In this document: positions 43,741 through 52,058 of the stretch, piece by piece
Position numbering within the stretch: the stretch's first letter is position 1
Layout of the letters: each line of letters starts with the position of its first letter
Assembly: GCA_900074745.1 (NCBI GenBank)
Contig: LT598463.1
Span: 904,996-968,995, forward strand
Source of the DNA: Lachancea mirantina
Taxonomy: Eukaryota; Ascomycota; Saccharomycetes; Saccharomycetales; Saccharomycetaceae
Direction of reading: 5' to 3'
DNA: 64,000 nt
Translations under genes and position numbers: made by a program
The notes under the pieces: generated by a model
Databases searched by the model: none
The model's input: only the letters and a program-made list of their open reading frames with translations
Told to the model about the DNA's origin: nothing

Positions 43741-44568
43741 TCAGTAGCGCTCCTTAAGCCTAGAGGCGACAACACGGAGATTCCCGTAAACTTTTCCTGG
43801 TGGAGACCCCAAAATCAAGCTCACAACGGATTCACGAGCCATTCGAATATGCGTGAAACCGCCTAAAATGTGAATCTTGGAGTCTGCCAGCACGATTCGG
43901 GTCCTCGTCGCATTTTCAATAGCAAACTTGGTTTTGCCGTCTTTCCCGGCAATACGCCCGATGGCTCTTGAAAGATGGTCGCCCGTCAGGGTCTTGACGT
44001 CTTTGACTTCGAACGTCTCGATGTACAAATCATCCAGCCGCAACAACGCGATTGCATCATCCAGATCAAAGCCGAGCGTGAACGCCTTGATAAAATCGGC
44101 TCCTTTTTGTAAAGCTCCAGGGTCTGTGGTGTGTTTAGGATGCGTTCTGAGTTCGACGGTTTTCGTCTTAAGATTCATCCGCACTTGCAGCTTCAGATGG
44201 TCAACGAGGGGCGGATATATTTTTGTCCAGTTGTTCCGTAGCGGCGTCATTCGGTGAGGAGGAACCGGCACTTTGCGCGATTCCGGCTTTACTTTTGCTT
44301 CTGGGTCTGCCGATGCTGAGCTAAAACGTGGCTTTCCAGTGTCGTCCAGCACAACGCCATTCCTGGATTCCTTCTTGGGATCGTTTTCAGCCGGTTTGTC
44401 GCCTGATGCTTCACCATCCATCAAAACATCGTCGTCGTCGTCATCATCACCGGTTTCCTTCAATTTGGGCTCGTTTTTCCCCCCTAAAATGCGAGAAACG
44501 CCGCAATTCGCAGCTTGCACATCATCCTGAATGTTTTCAAGTTTCTTCAAGGCCGTAGGAGCAACCAT
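43741..44568 (-). CDS. PNO1: Pno1/Dim2, KH-domain 40S assembly factor
   Basis: Essential pre-40S factor that binds near the 3' end of 18S rRNA, blocks premature Nob1 cleavage and recruits the dimethylase Dim1. The 275-residue protein (S. cerevisiae 274) has an acidic, variable N-terminus and two KH-like domains. The C-terminal one shows I-G-R-I-A-G-K-D-G-K-T-K in place of the usual GXXG loop, followed by I-H-I-L-G-G-F-T-H-I-R-M-A-R-E. Fits YOR145C. Its promoter carries a PAC array and an RRPE-like site, as ribosome-biogenesis genes do. Confidence 0.96.
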   Translation of the reverse strand: MVAPTALKKLENIQDDVQAANCGVSRILGGKNEPKLKETGDDDDDDDVLMDGEASGDKPAENDPKKESRNGVVLDDTGKPRFSSASADPEAKVKPESRKVPVPPHRMTPLRNNWTKIYPPLVDHLKLQVRMNLKTKTVELRTHPKHTTDPGALQKGADFIKAFTLGFDLDDAIALLRLDDLYIETFEVKDVKTLTGDHLSRAIGRIAGKDGKTKFAIENATRTRIVLADSKIHILGGFTHIRMARESVVSLILGSPPGKVYGNLRVVASRLKERY

Positions 44569-44609
44569 CGTCTCACTAAATCACTGTTTGTCTGGCTTTT
44601 CTGGCCCAT

Positions 44610-44644
44610 CTCATCTCATCTCATCTCATCACATTCAAAATTTT
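44610..44644 (-). promoter_or_regulatory. PNO1: Tandem PAC array with RRPE-like site at PNO1
   Basis: On the minus strand four overlapping GATGAG copies (5-base repeat, 44610-44630) match the PAC core, and AAAATTTT (44637-44644) matches the RRPE core. In S. cerevisiae PAC is bound by the repressors Dot6/Tod6 and RRPE by Stb3. The array is 42-62 bases before the PNO1 ATG and about 150 bases from MDM32 on the other side. A chance pentanucleotide repeat is possible, but the pairing with RRPE supports function. Confidence 0.7.
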
Positions 44645-44774
44645 CATAAATTTCGACCTTGCCCATTGTACGAAAAGAAATAATTTTTCATCGTAAACTG
44701 GGGAAGCAAGATATTTAAGCCAAAGTCCGTAAGCTAGCAACCACTAGAGAGCTGATGGCCTGAAATTGAGTGCA

Positions 44775-46556
44775 ATGAGACCCAATTTATTCAATAGCAT
44801 TAAATTAGGTCTGAAAGGGGCTAGTAACCGTGTTGGTAGTGGTGTTGGACGGCGCTATTTCCGACTTTTTCCGCAGAAATCGGTTGAATTAACGAAATGG
44901 AGCTCAGCAAGGTTACAATACGGGAACCGATGGTATTCTGGGAAAAGAGATATGGAGGAGCTGTCTAAGAGCTCAGATTACATGCACATGCAAAATATCT
45001 TGCTACAAAAGAACCAAGAGCATCTTACGAAGCAAAAACTGCTTTCAGAAGCAACGAATTTTTACGAGCGATTCAAAATTAATACGAAATGGATTCTTAT
45101 ACGTGGGAATCGGCCCTTTAGCACGGACGAAATTAGCACGATTTTCTCGTGGTTGATCATTTCTCAGATTTTGTGGATCGTGCTGGGCACTACGACGTTT
45201 GTGTCACTGGTGTTGTTTACTTTCAACACGGTTTTCGCTAAGGAAATGGTTGGCAAGTTTGTGGGCAGGTCTCTCAATTCGTTTATCGACGGGTGCGATT
45301 TCCGGTTCCAGGACGCGTTGGTGCCCGAATGGAAGAAACGGTGCATCAGTTTCAAAAGAGTCGAAGTGCGGACCGCGGACGAAGGTGCCCCAGAGCAAAT
45401 CGAGTTTTCGCTTCAGTTCAATCAGGTGGATATCACGCTTTCGCTCCGGAAATGGCTCTCTGGCCACGGACTGATAGACGACATTTCGGTGTATGGAATG
45501 AAAGGTGACGTGACGGTCAAGAGTCGCCACGAACTCAGCGAGCCTTTGATCGCGTGGTTTTCAAGCCCGCAAACGCATCTTGGCAAAGTGGAAGTGAGGG
45601 ACAGCTGCATCAATTTACGGGATGAGGCGCTGGAACAGGACTACCGCATCTCAATCTACAATATGGAATTGCCCCAACTGAGATTTGAATGGTTGCTGAT
45701 GGACGTTTTCAACGCGGACATCATTTCTGGAGCGATTAATCATTCGCTCTTCAGCATACACAAACGTCAGCATAAACTCGCATATTTACGTGGGTCCAAG
45801 AAAGATTTAGCGCCCTGGAGGCGTATCACGCGGTTGCGGCTGGATAGCATCCTGATCAGAGATCTTGGCCTTCACAAGACGGCGGCATTCAATTGGGTAG
45901 ACGATGGGAAAGTAGATATTGTTGCGGACCTCATGCTTCCTGCGACCGAAGAAGACACTGGGATCGAAGACGATGAGGACAGTAACAAGTATGTCGTTAT
46001 GGACTTGAAGTTTGTGTTCAAGGACCTAAAGGCAACTTTACCTACTAAGGAGCCACGTCTTTCGAACGGTGATACAATCATGAAACTCGACGAAATCAAG
46101 CCATTAGTAGCATATGTGAATACGCAACGTGGGATATTTCACTCTCTTAATAACATCGAAAATTCGAACAGCGCATGGAATAATCTTTCGAACGTTTCCA
46201 TCAATAAGAGAAAGTCATTCCCAGAAATCACGGTCATCCCATCTGGACTGAAATGGCCTGATTACGAAGATAATACCCAATCAGCTCAAGAAATTATCAA
46301 ATATCATGATTCGCCCGTTCACAACAACAACGAAATAGTTTTGCGATCGCGTATTGTCAAAAACGTTGACGATCTCAAGAACTTGATGCTGTTTCGGGAG
46401 ACAGGCATTTACGACACTCTCAGCATGGAACTATACGTCGATCTCATGAAAATGGTGGAAGAATGGGAGCATAAAAAGAGAAACGACTGGTTCAAAGTGT
46501 GGGGTACCACATTTGCGTCTCAGCTCATGATATTGGGACTCACAACAATGGTTTAA
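44775..46556 (+). CDS. MDM32: Mdm32, mitochondrial inner-membrane distribution protein
   Basis: Inner mitochondrial membrane protein of the Mdm31/Mdm32 pair, needed for mitochondrial shape, inheritance and cardiolipin balance. The ATG at 44775 gives 593 residues (S. cerevisiae 622). The N-terminus is basic and presequence-like. A first membrane segment lies near residues 118-145 (I-I-S-Q-I-L-W-I-V-L-G-T-T-T-F-V-S-L-V-L-F) and a second at the C-terminus (A-S-Q-L-M-I-L-G-L-T-T-M-V). The intermembrane domain between has F-K-R-V-E-V-R-T and V-D-I-T-L-S-L-R-K-W-L-S-G-H-G-L. Fits YOR147W; Mdm31 is the less likely alternative. Confidence 0.92.
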   Translation: MRPNLFNSIKLGLKGASNRVGSGVGRRYFRLFPQKSVELTKWSSARLQYGNRWYSGKRDMEELSKSSDYMHMQNILLQKNQEHLTKQKLLSEATNFYERFKINTKWILIRGNRPFSTDEISTIFSWLIISQILWIVLGTTTFVSLVLFTFNTVFAKEMVGKFVGRSLNSFIDGCDFRFQDALVPEWKKRCISFKRVEVRTADEGAPEQIEFSLQFNQVDITLSLRKWLSGHGLIDDISVYGMKGDVTVKSRHELSEPLIAWFSSPQTHLGKVEVRDSCINLRDEALEQDYRISIYNMELPQLRFEWLLMDVFNADIISGAINHSLFSIHKRQHKLAYLRGSKKDLAPWRRITRLRLDSILIRDLGLHKTAAFNWVDDGKVDIVADLMLPATEEDTGIEDDEDSNKYVVMDLKFVFKDLKATLPTKEPRLSNGDTIMKLDEIKPLVAYVNTQRGIFHSLNNIENSNSAWNNLSNVSINKRKSFPEITVIPSGLKWPDYEDNTQSAQEIIKYHDSPVHNNNEIVLRSRIVKNVDDLKNLMLFRETGIYDTLSMELYVDLMKMVEEWEHKKRNDWFKVWGTTFASQLMILGLTTMV

Positions 46557-46664
46557 CCAACGCTATTAATTCATCTACCACAGTAGCTTAAATACTCCCA
46601 CACACTTGGAAAATCTGTAAATAGAGACTTTTTAAAAATGCATGCCCTTCGTCTTACACGTCGC

Positions 46665-47288
46665 TTACCGTCTCGGCTCTTTCGCAACTTTGCGAACCGG
46701 CATGAACGTTTCGCCTTTCTCAACCAATTGATTACCACCAAACTTGACTTGGGATCCAAGCCCAGAAAACTCTGGCCGTGCTTGCTGATGCGGCAGTACT
46801 GCCTTATTACGTTTCTTGTGATGCCCACTAGTCACTCCTTCGCCCGACCATCCCATACCTCGCAGTAAAGCGAGGCCAAATTCCTCAATAGGTACTTCTT
46901 CGTATTCTTCCTGGGTCGTTTCCGGTGGAGAATCTGGCAAAACTCGTTTCCTTAATTTCGCGGTTTGTAGTTGTCCGTCGTCCGATTTTGGCATCGAATT
47001 CGTACCGGATGTCGAACTTGACGTAGAACCAGCCGAAACTTGAGTAGAAACTTCTCCCCTTTTGTGTATTATGCTTGAGGCATTAGGAATCTGCGGCTCA
47101 ATCACCAAAGGTTTGTCCTGGTTCTCATTTTCATTAGTTTCATCGACATGTGTAAGTTTAATATGTGTTAGCTTTCTTGAAGGTGTGTCACTTTCTTGGA
47201 AGGGATTTACTCTCCGTCTTTTCTGTGCCGCTGAACTAGTACTGCTCTGCTTTTCCTTGGGCCTGAGACTCAACGAGAAACCGACCAT
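46665..47288 (-). CDS. SPP2: Spp2, G-patch activator of Prp2
   Basis: Spliceosomal G-patch protein that activates the DEAH helicase Prp2 before the first step. The ATG at 47286-47288 (M-V-G-F-S-L-S-L-R) gives 207 residues; the S. cerevisiae protein begins MGKFSLKL and has 185. The G-patch is E-V-P-I-E-E-F-G-L-A-L-L-R-G-M-G-W, followed by a C-terminal F-M-P-V-R-K-V. The middle is low-complexity Ser/Thr-rich. Fits YOR148C. Convergent with MDM32 and divergent from SHE9, about 115 bases away. Confidence 0.92.
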   Translation of the reverse strand: MVGFSLSLRPKEKQSSTSSAAQKRRRVNPFQESDTPSRKLTHIKLTHVDETNENENQDKPLVIEPQIPNASSIIHKRGEVSTQVSAGSTSSSTSGTNSMPKSDDGQLQTAKLRKRVLPDSPPETTQEEYEEVPIEEFGLALLRGMGWSGEGVTSGHHKKRNKAVLPHQQARPEFSGLGSQVKFGGNQLVEKGETFMPVRKVAKEPRR

Positions 47289-47403
47289 ATGTGTGGTTTG
47301 TTCTGATAGAAATGAGTTTTTCAAGGTTTCTTCAAACTTGAAATTCGGGAAGTTAATTAATTGAAAACCTGATCTTGGACGATTGGGTCAATTGGGGTGT
47401 AGA

Positions 47404-48744
47404 ATGCTACTTAGACGATGGTATCCCACGTCTGTAAGCTGCCATTTACGCACAGCTACGTTTCGATACTACAGTGTACCGAGAACGGAGAAAGAACCGC
47501 TAACGATGAGCAACGACACAGGACCTAAGAACAGATCGTCAATCGAGGTTGGATGGTCGACATTTAAAAACAAGATATCAGATGTCAATTCTAGCGCTAG
47601 GGCTGTTTCATTGCAAATTAAGGACCAGATAAATAAGGCGAAAGCGGCCGTGAGAGAAGCGGACCGAAGATTTGAAGAACAGGACAAAATAGTTGGAAAT
47701 GACGATCAGGCCGGCTACAAGAAAGATTTCGATACACAGGCCACAATTGGTGGCCTACCCTCTGAGCGAGAACGTAAACGACGCAGATGGGCTCGAAAAC
47801 TTGAGTTTTACTTTGATTCTTTGCAAGAGACGATTTTCACTGCGACGCGAGCGTTGAACGACGTAACAGGGTACTCGGCGATCCAGAAACTGAGAAAAAG
47901 CATTGAATCGATGGAATCACAGCTGACTGCTACTAAGGGACGTGTCAAAGAAAGCAAGGGCGAGTACGACACGGCTATCGCCGCGAGATCACAGTCGCAG
48001 CGAGAATTGAATGAGCTGTTGCAGCGGAAAAACGCATGGACGCCGCAAGACCTCGAGCAGTTCACGCAGCTGTACAAGGACGATGCAGTGAACTTACAGA
48101 GACAAGAAGACGCCAAGCAGAGGCTTGCAGCGAGCGAACAGCAGGAAGATGAGCTTTCAAACGATCTGTATCGCGCGATTTTGACACGGTACCACGAGGA
48201 GCAGATCTGGTCCGACAAGATCCGCCGCACCTCGAGTTGGGGCACCTTCATTCTCATGGGCGTCAACATAGTTTTGTTTTTGGTATTCCAACTGCTTCTG
48301 GAGCCCTGGAAAAGACGTAGACTCGTCGGATCCTTTGAAGATAAAGTGCAGCTCGCGTTGGAAGAGTATGCTTCCAGCCAAAATACCAAGCTTGACGCAA
48401 TGTCGAGCGACATATCTACCAAGATGGCCTCACGGTCTGTGGAGGCACCGTCGTCCGCATTTCAGAAATCAGAGAGTGAGCTCTCAATTTCAGCATCATC
48501 TCAGCAGCCACCGACGCAATTTTCTGCTCTTGCGATGTCTTCTCCTCGGGAGTTTTTCACGACGCTAAAACTCAATACCCACGCTCTTATCAGTTGGGTA
48601 TCAAAATTCCTGGGCAAGCTATACCAACTGCAGAGATCCAATTCAGCCGCCTCGATAACCCTCTCGAAGCCTGAGCTCGTCCTGTATTCGACTATCGTTG
48701 TGTCTATTAGTTGGCTATTGAGCCTTGGCACTGCGAGCACGTGA
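47404..48744 (+). CDS. SHE9: She9/Mdm33, inner mitochondrial membrane fission protein
   Basis: Inner-membrane protein involved in mitochondrial shape; overproduction fragments mitochondria. The ATG at 47404 gives 446 residues (S. cerevisiae 456), starting with a basic presequence (M-L-L-R-R-W-Y-P-T). Residues about 50-270 form a matrix coiled coil (R-A-V-S-L-Q-I-K-D-Q-I-N-K-A-K-A-A-V and E-L-N-E-L-L-Q-R-K-N-A-W). A membrane span follows (W-G-T-F-I-L-M-G-V-N-I-V-L-F-L-V-F), then a polar segment and a C-terminal span (L-Y-S-T-I-V-V-S-I-S-W-L-L-S-L-G). Fits YDR393W. Confidence 0.93.
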   Translation: MLLRRWYPTSVSCHLRTATFRYYSVPRTEKEPLTMSNDTGPKNRSSIEVGWSTFKNKISDVNSSARAVSLQIKDQINKAKAAVREADRRFEEQDKIVGNDDQAGYKKDFDTQATIGGLPSERERKRRRWARKLEFYFDSLQETIFTATRALNDVTGYSAIQKLRKSIESMESQLTATKGRVKESKGEYDTAIAARSQSQRELNELLQRKNAWTPQDLEQFTQLYKDDAVNLQRQEDAKQRLAASEQQEDELSNDLYRAILTRYHEEQIWSDKIRRTSSWGTFILMGVNIVLFLVFQLLLEPWKRRRLVGSFEDKVQLALEEYASSQNTKLDAMSSDISTKMASRSVEAPSSAFQKSESELSISASSQQPPTQFSALAMSSPREFFTTLKLNTHALISWVSKFLGKLYQLQRSNSAASITLSKPELVLYSTIVVSISWLLSLGTAST

Positions 48745-48821
48745 TGTTATAGACGTGACAAATGATATGAAATACCGTCGATAGTTACATGGATTTTCCA
48801 AGGAAGCTTAATCAATAAGAG

Positions 48822-48830
48822 GGTGGCAAA
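48822..48830 (+). promoter_or_regulatory. RPT3: PACE box (Rpn4 site) of RPT3
   Basis: GGTGGCAAA exactly matches the proteasome-associated control element bound by Rpn4. It is 83 bases before the RPT3 ATG. Its presence also argues that the upstream in-frame extension (from 48823) is promoter, not coding. Confidence 0.85.
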
Positions 48831-48912
48831 AGCTATAAAGATCACCAACGTTAACTATCAATCCCATAGTAATAAGGTGACATCGATCACCAGCGAGCCA
48901 GACAAAATACCA

Positions 48913-50187
48913 ATGGAGAAAGTCAGTACTTTTGCGGAGCGGTCGTCTTCGGCGTCGGCGGAAAACGTGCTTTCTTATGGATCTTTAGTTGGACAAGTAA
49001 GTCAAAACGGAGCTTCAGTGGGAAACGGAGGGTCAGACAGTTATTTGAGACTTAAAAAGCTGGAGAAAGAATACGAATTGCTTCAATTGCAAGAAGACTA
49101 TATTAAGGATGAACAGCGTCATCTCAAGAGGGAGCTTATGCGCGCACAAGAAGAAGTGAAAAGAATCCAGTCCGTTCCCCTAGTCATCGGTCAATTTCTG
49201 GAACCCATCGACGAAAATACAGGTATAGTATCGAGCACCACCGGAATGAGTTACGTGGTAAGAGTGTTATCGACACTTGACAGAGAACTCTTGAAGCCGT
49301 CGACATCTGTCGCGTTGCACCGGCATTCGAACGCGCTGGTGGACATCTTACCACCGGACTCAGATTCGAGTATTTCGATTATGGGCGCAAATGAGAAGCC
49401 AGATGTGACATACGCAGACGTGGGTGGTCTAGACATGCAAAAACAGGAAATTCGGGAAGCCGTCGAGCTGCCTTTGGTGCAAGCTGACCTGTATCAACAA
49501 ATTGGTATCGACCCTCCCAGGGGTGTGTTACTATATGGACCTCCAGGTACTGGTAAGACGATGTTGGTCAAAGCGGTCGCGAATAGCACCAATGCGGCTT
49601 TCATCAGAGTCAACGGTTCCGAATTTGTGCACAAATACCTGGGCGAAGGTCCCCGAATGGTGCGGGATGTGTTCAGACTTGCAAGAGAAAACGCACCCTC
49701 GATCATTTTTATCGATGAGGTGGATTCTATTGCTACCAAAAGATTCGATGCGCAAACGGGGTCCGATCGTGAAGTGCAGCGTATTTTGATCGAACTGCTG
49801 ACACAAATGGATGGTTTCGACCAAAGCGTTAACGTGAAAGTCATAATGGCGACAAACAGAGCCGACACATTAGACCCTGCCCTCCTGCGGCCCGGAAGAC
49901 TCGATAGGAAAATAGAATTTCCCTCCCTGCGTGACAGACGCGAGCGTCGTTTGATTTTCGGCACCGTGGCGGCGAAAATGTCATTGGCACCCGAGGTCGA
50001 TTTAGACTCATTGATAATCCGTAACGATCCATTGTCGGGTGCTCTCATTGCTGCGATTATGCAAGAAGCTGGCTTGCGTGCTGTGAGAAAAAACAGGTAT
50101 GTCATTTTACAAAGCGACCTGGAAGAAGCATACGCTGCCCAAGTGAAATCGAGCAGCGACGTGGATAAATTCGAATTCTATAAGTAG
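48913..50187 (+). CDS. RPT3: Rpt3, 19S proteasome AAA+ ATPase
   Basis: One of six ATPases in the base of the 19S particle that unfold substrates and open the 20S gate. The first in-frame ATG at 48913 gives 424 residues (S. cerevisiae 428). Order: N-terminal coiled coil ([17 protein letters not shown]), OB domain, Walker A G-P-P-G-T-G-K-T, pore loop K-Y-L-G-E-G, Walker B I-I-F-I-D-E-V-D, arginine fingers R-P-G-R-L-D-R-K. The C-terminal F-Y-K is an HbYX motif that docks into the 20S ring. Nearly identical to S. cerevisiae through the core. Fits YDR394W; the PACE box upstream agrees. Confidence 0.98.
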   Translation: MEKVSTFAERSSSASAENVLSYGSLVGQVSQNGASVGNGGSDSYLRLKKLEKEYELLQLQEDYIKDEQRHLKRELMRAQEEVKRIQSVPLVIGQFLEPIDENTGIVSSTTGMSYVVRVLSTLDRELLKPSTSVALHRHSNALVDILPPDSDSSISIMGANEKPDVTYADVGGLDMQKQEIREAVELPLVQADLYQQIGIDPPRGVLLYGPPGTGKTMLVKAVANSTNAAFIRVNGSEFVHKYLGEGPRMVRDVFRLARENAPSIIFIDEVDSIATKRFDAQTGSDREVQRILIELLTQMDGFDQSVNVKVIMATNRADTLDPALLRPGRLDRKIEFPSLRDRRERRLIFGTVAAKMSLAPEVDLDSLIIRNDPLSGALIAAIMQEAGLRAVRKNRYVILQSDLEEAYAAQVKSSSDVDKFEFYK

Positions 50188-50245
50188 GTTTGGATAAAAC
50201 AAAAGTGAATAAAATGCGATAAGGGAACCACGTAAAAGAAACTAA

Positions 50246-51781
50246 TTACTGATTTGACTTTTTTGACACCTGGTGTATATCGATCCCGGTGATTGGTAAT
50301 AAGCTGCGACCAAAATCTAGATGATCCAGGTCCAAGTTCCAAGGACTATGCCATGTCCGCTTGATTTCAAGCGTGGGATATTTTTTGCACAGGATAGATA
50401 AGTCTTCGGACATGCTCGTGGGACTAATCAGAGTTATGTTCGCGGCAGAGCCCTGTAAGAAAAAGTTGCTGAGGGTCAAAGCCAGAAGCTCGACGTCACA
50501 ACCCATTAGATCGACGACGTGATCTTGTAGTACGCTGAAATCAATGAGACCAACTCGTTCTTGGCCATCTGATTGATTTGGCACTGACACTGTGAGATTT
50601 GGGCTTAAGTACATCCACGTTGGCGGTGGATATGTCTTCCACCAAACATGTACGTTAGTTTGCGTCTCTTGAGAAGTCAACCTTTGCAACGCGTCAATCA
50701 CACCGCGCTGGTGTAGACTACCCATCACAATGCCCATAATGATGTTAAATATGAACCAAAAGATCAAGAGTATACGAGGCCTCACGACTTTGCGAATGCT
50801 GGATAGGTCAACAGAAATGCACAGAAAGGGCAGAAGAGGTACCAAAAACCGTAGTTCCTGATGCTGGAAAATGGAAAGTAACGCTAGCCCCGAGAAACAG
50901 ACTAGTCTCGATATATCTGCATCAATTTTAAAGATGAAAAAAACCATCGGTCCCATAATCTGCGGTAAATTCACCAAGAGATGCGTGATTCTAGGGTGCA
51001 GTCCATGCTGTGCCAAATTTTTTGCGTCCGTGTTATAGCGTAGATTATTGAGCGGAGTAATACACCAGTTTTCGGATCCATACATGTAAGTGTCGAACGC
51101 TATGGTGAAAAGACTTGCCAGCACAAAGAAGAAAGCACACACGAGCAGAGATCTCAGATGATGCAGGTAGAACCGTTTCAGTGTTAATAGACCAGGAAGA
51201 AATAAAAAAGCCGGAAATGTAATGCGATTGAAGATACCGAATGAAATGAGAATACCCAAGAGGGCAGACGTTTTGAAATGCTGGAAAATCGGGTTCCGCG
51301 AGTCCCGCAGTAACGCTTTCCACAAAGACGTGACAGTGAGAAGGATAATAGTCTCGGTCGAGTTTGAGAAAGTATGTGTCTGGTAAGTCCAAAAAATGTA
51401 AGAAGTCGATATGAGGAAATCTGCCTTGGTGCGTTCAAACTTAGAACCCACCACCAAAAATTGCAGCGCTAGTTTTGACGCCAACACAAAAACCGCATAA
51501 TTCTGCAATCTGGCCAGATACAACAGTCCAGTAGCGCTTTTCAAATGAAGCACATATTTGTTTAGCACAACAACCGGACCGTAATGTATGAAAATCGGCA
51601 GATAGCTTCTAGAACCGTTTTGCAGCTCGAATTCCCAAGGAATATAGCTGTTGATCGACGAAATTTTCGACAGCACAATATTCAGCCCCTGGAAATGCTC
51701 ATCAGGATGAATATACGACGGTTCCAATGCAAAGAAAAGGCCCAAGAGAAGTCCTAAAAAATGCAGTTTTTTGAGCTCCAT
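50246..51781 (-). CDS. SMP3: Smp3, GPI mannosyltransferase 4
   Basis: ER-membrane glycosyltransferase (family GT22) that adds the fourth, side-branch mannose to the GPI anchor precursor from dolichol-phosphate-mannose. The 511-residue protein (S. cerevisiae 516) has the family's luminal motif H-P-D-E-H-F-Q near residue 26, then W-E-F-E, and about eight to ten membrane spans. F-Q-H-Q-E-L-R-F-L-V-P-L near residue 305 is the second GT22 hallmark. Convergent with RPT3 (58 bases) and divergent from SXM1. Fits YOR149C. Confidence 0.95.
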   Translation of the reverse strand: MELKKLHFLGLLLGLFFALEPSYIHPDEHFQGLNIVLSKISSINSYIPWEFELQNGSRSYLPIFIHYGPVVVLNKYVLHLKSATGLLYLARLQNYAVFVLASKLALQFLVVGSKFERTKADFLISTSYIFWTYQTHTFSNSTETIILLTVTSLWKALLRDSRNPIFQHFKTSALLGILISFGIFNRITFPAFLFLPGLLTLKRFYLHHLRSLLVCAFFFVLASLFTIAFDTYMYGSENWCITPLNNLRYNTDAKNLAQHGLHPRITHLLVNLPQIMGPMVFFIFKIDADISRLVCFSGLALLSIFQHQELRFLVPLLPFLCISVDLSSIRKVVRPRILLIFWFIFNIIMGIVMGSLHQRGVIDALQRLTSQETQTNVHVWWKTYPPPTWMYLSPNLTVSVPNQSDGQERVGLIDFSVLQDHVVDLMGCDVELLALTLSNFFLQGSAANITLISPTSMSEDLSILCKKYPTLEIKRTWHSPWNLDLDHLDFGRSLLPITGIDIHQVSKKSNQ

Positions 51782-52058
51782 TTCAGTTTAATGAGATTAA
51801 AAAACCTTACCCATTAATCCGCTCTCAATCGACCTCCAATAAGTCACCAATGGTTTCAAAATTGCCCAGATAGAGTCGCTTTTATAGTGCGAATATCCAT
51901 CTTTAAACCAGCTTATAGCGAACCACGTGAAATTTCATCGACTTTTCAAACAATCCAATATGTCGAAATCAACTAAACTAAAAAATTTTCAAGAATCAAC
52001 TATCAGAAAAGTACTTTAACCGGTCTAAATTATAGACTATAACCTCTGGAAGACCAAG

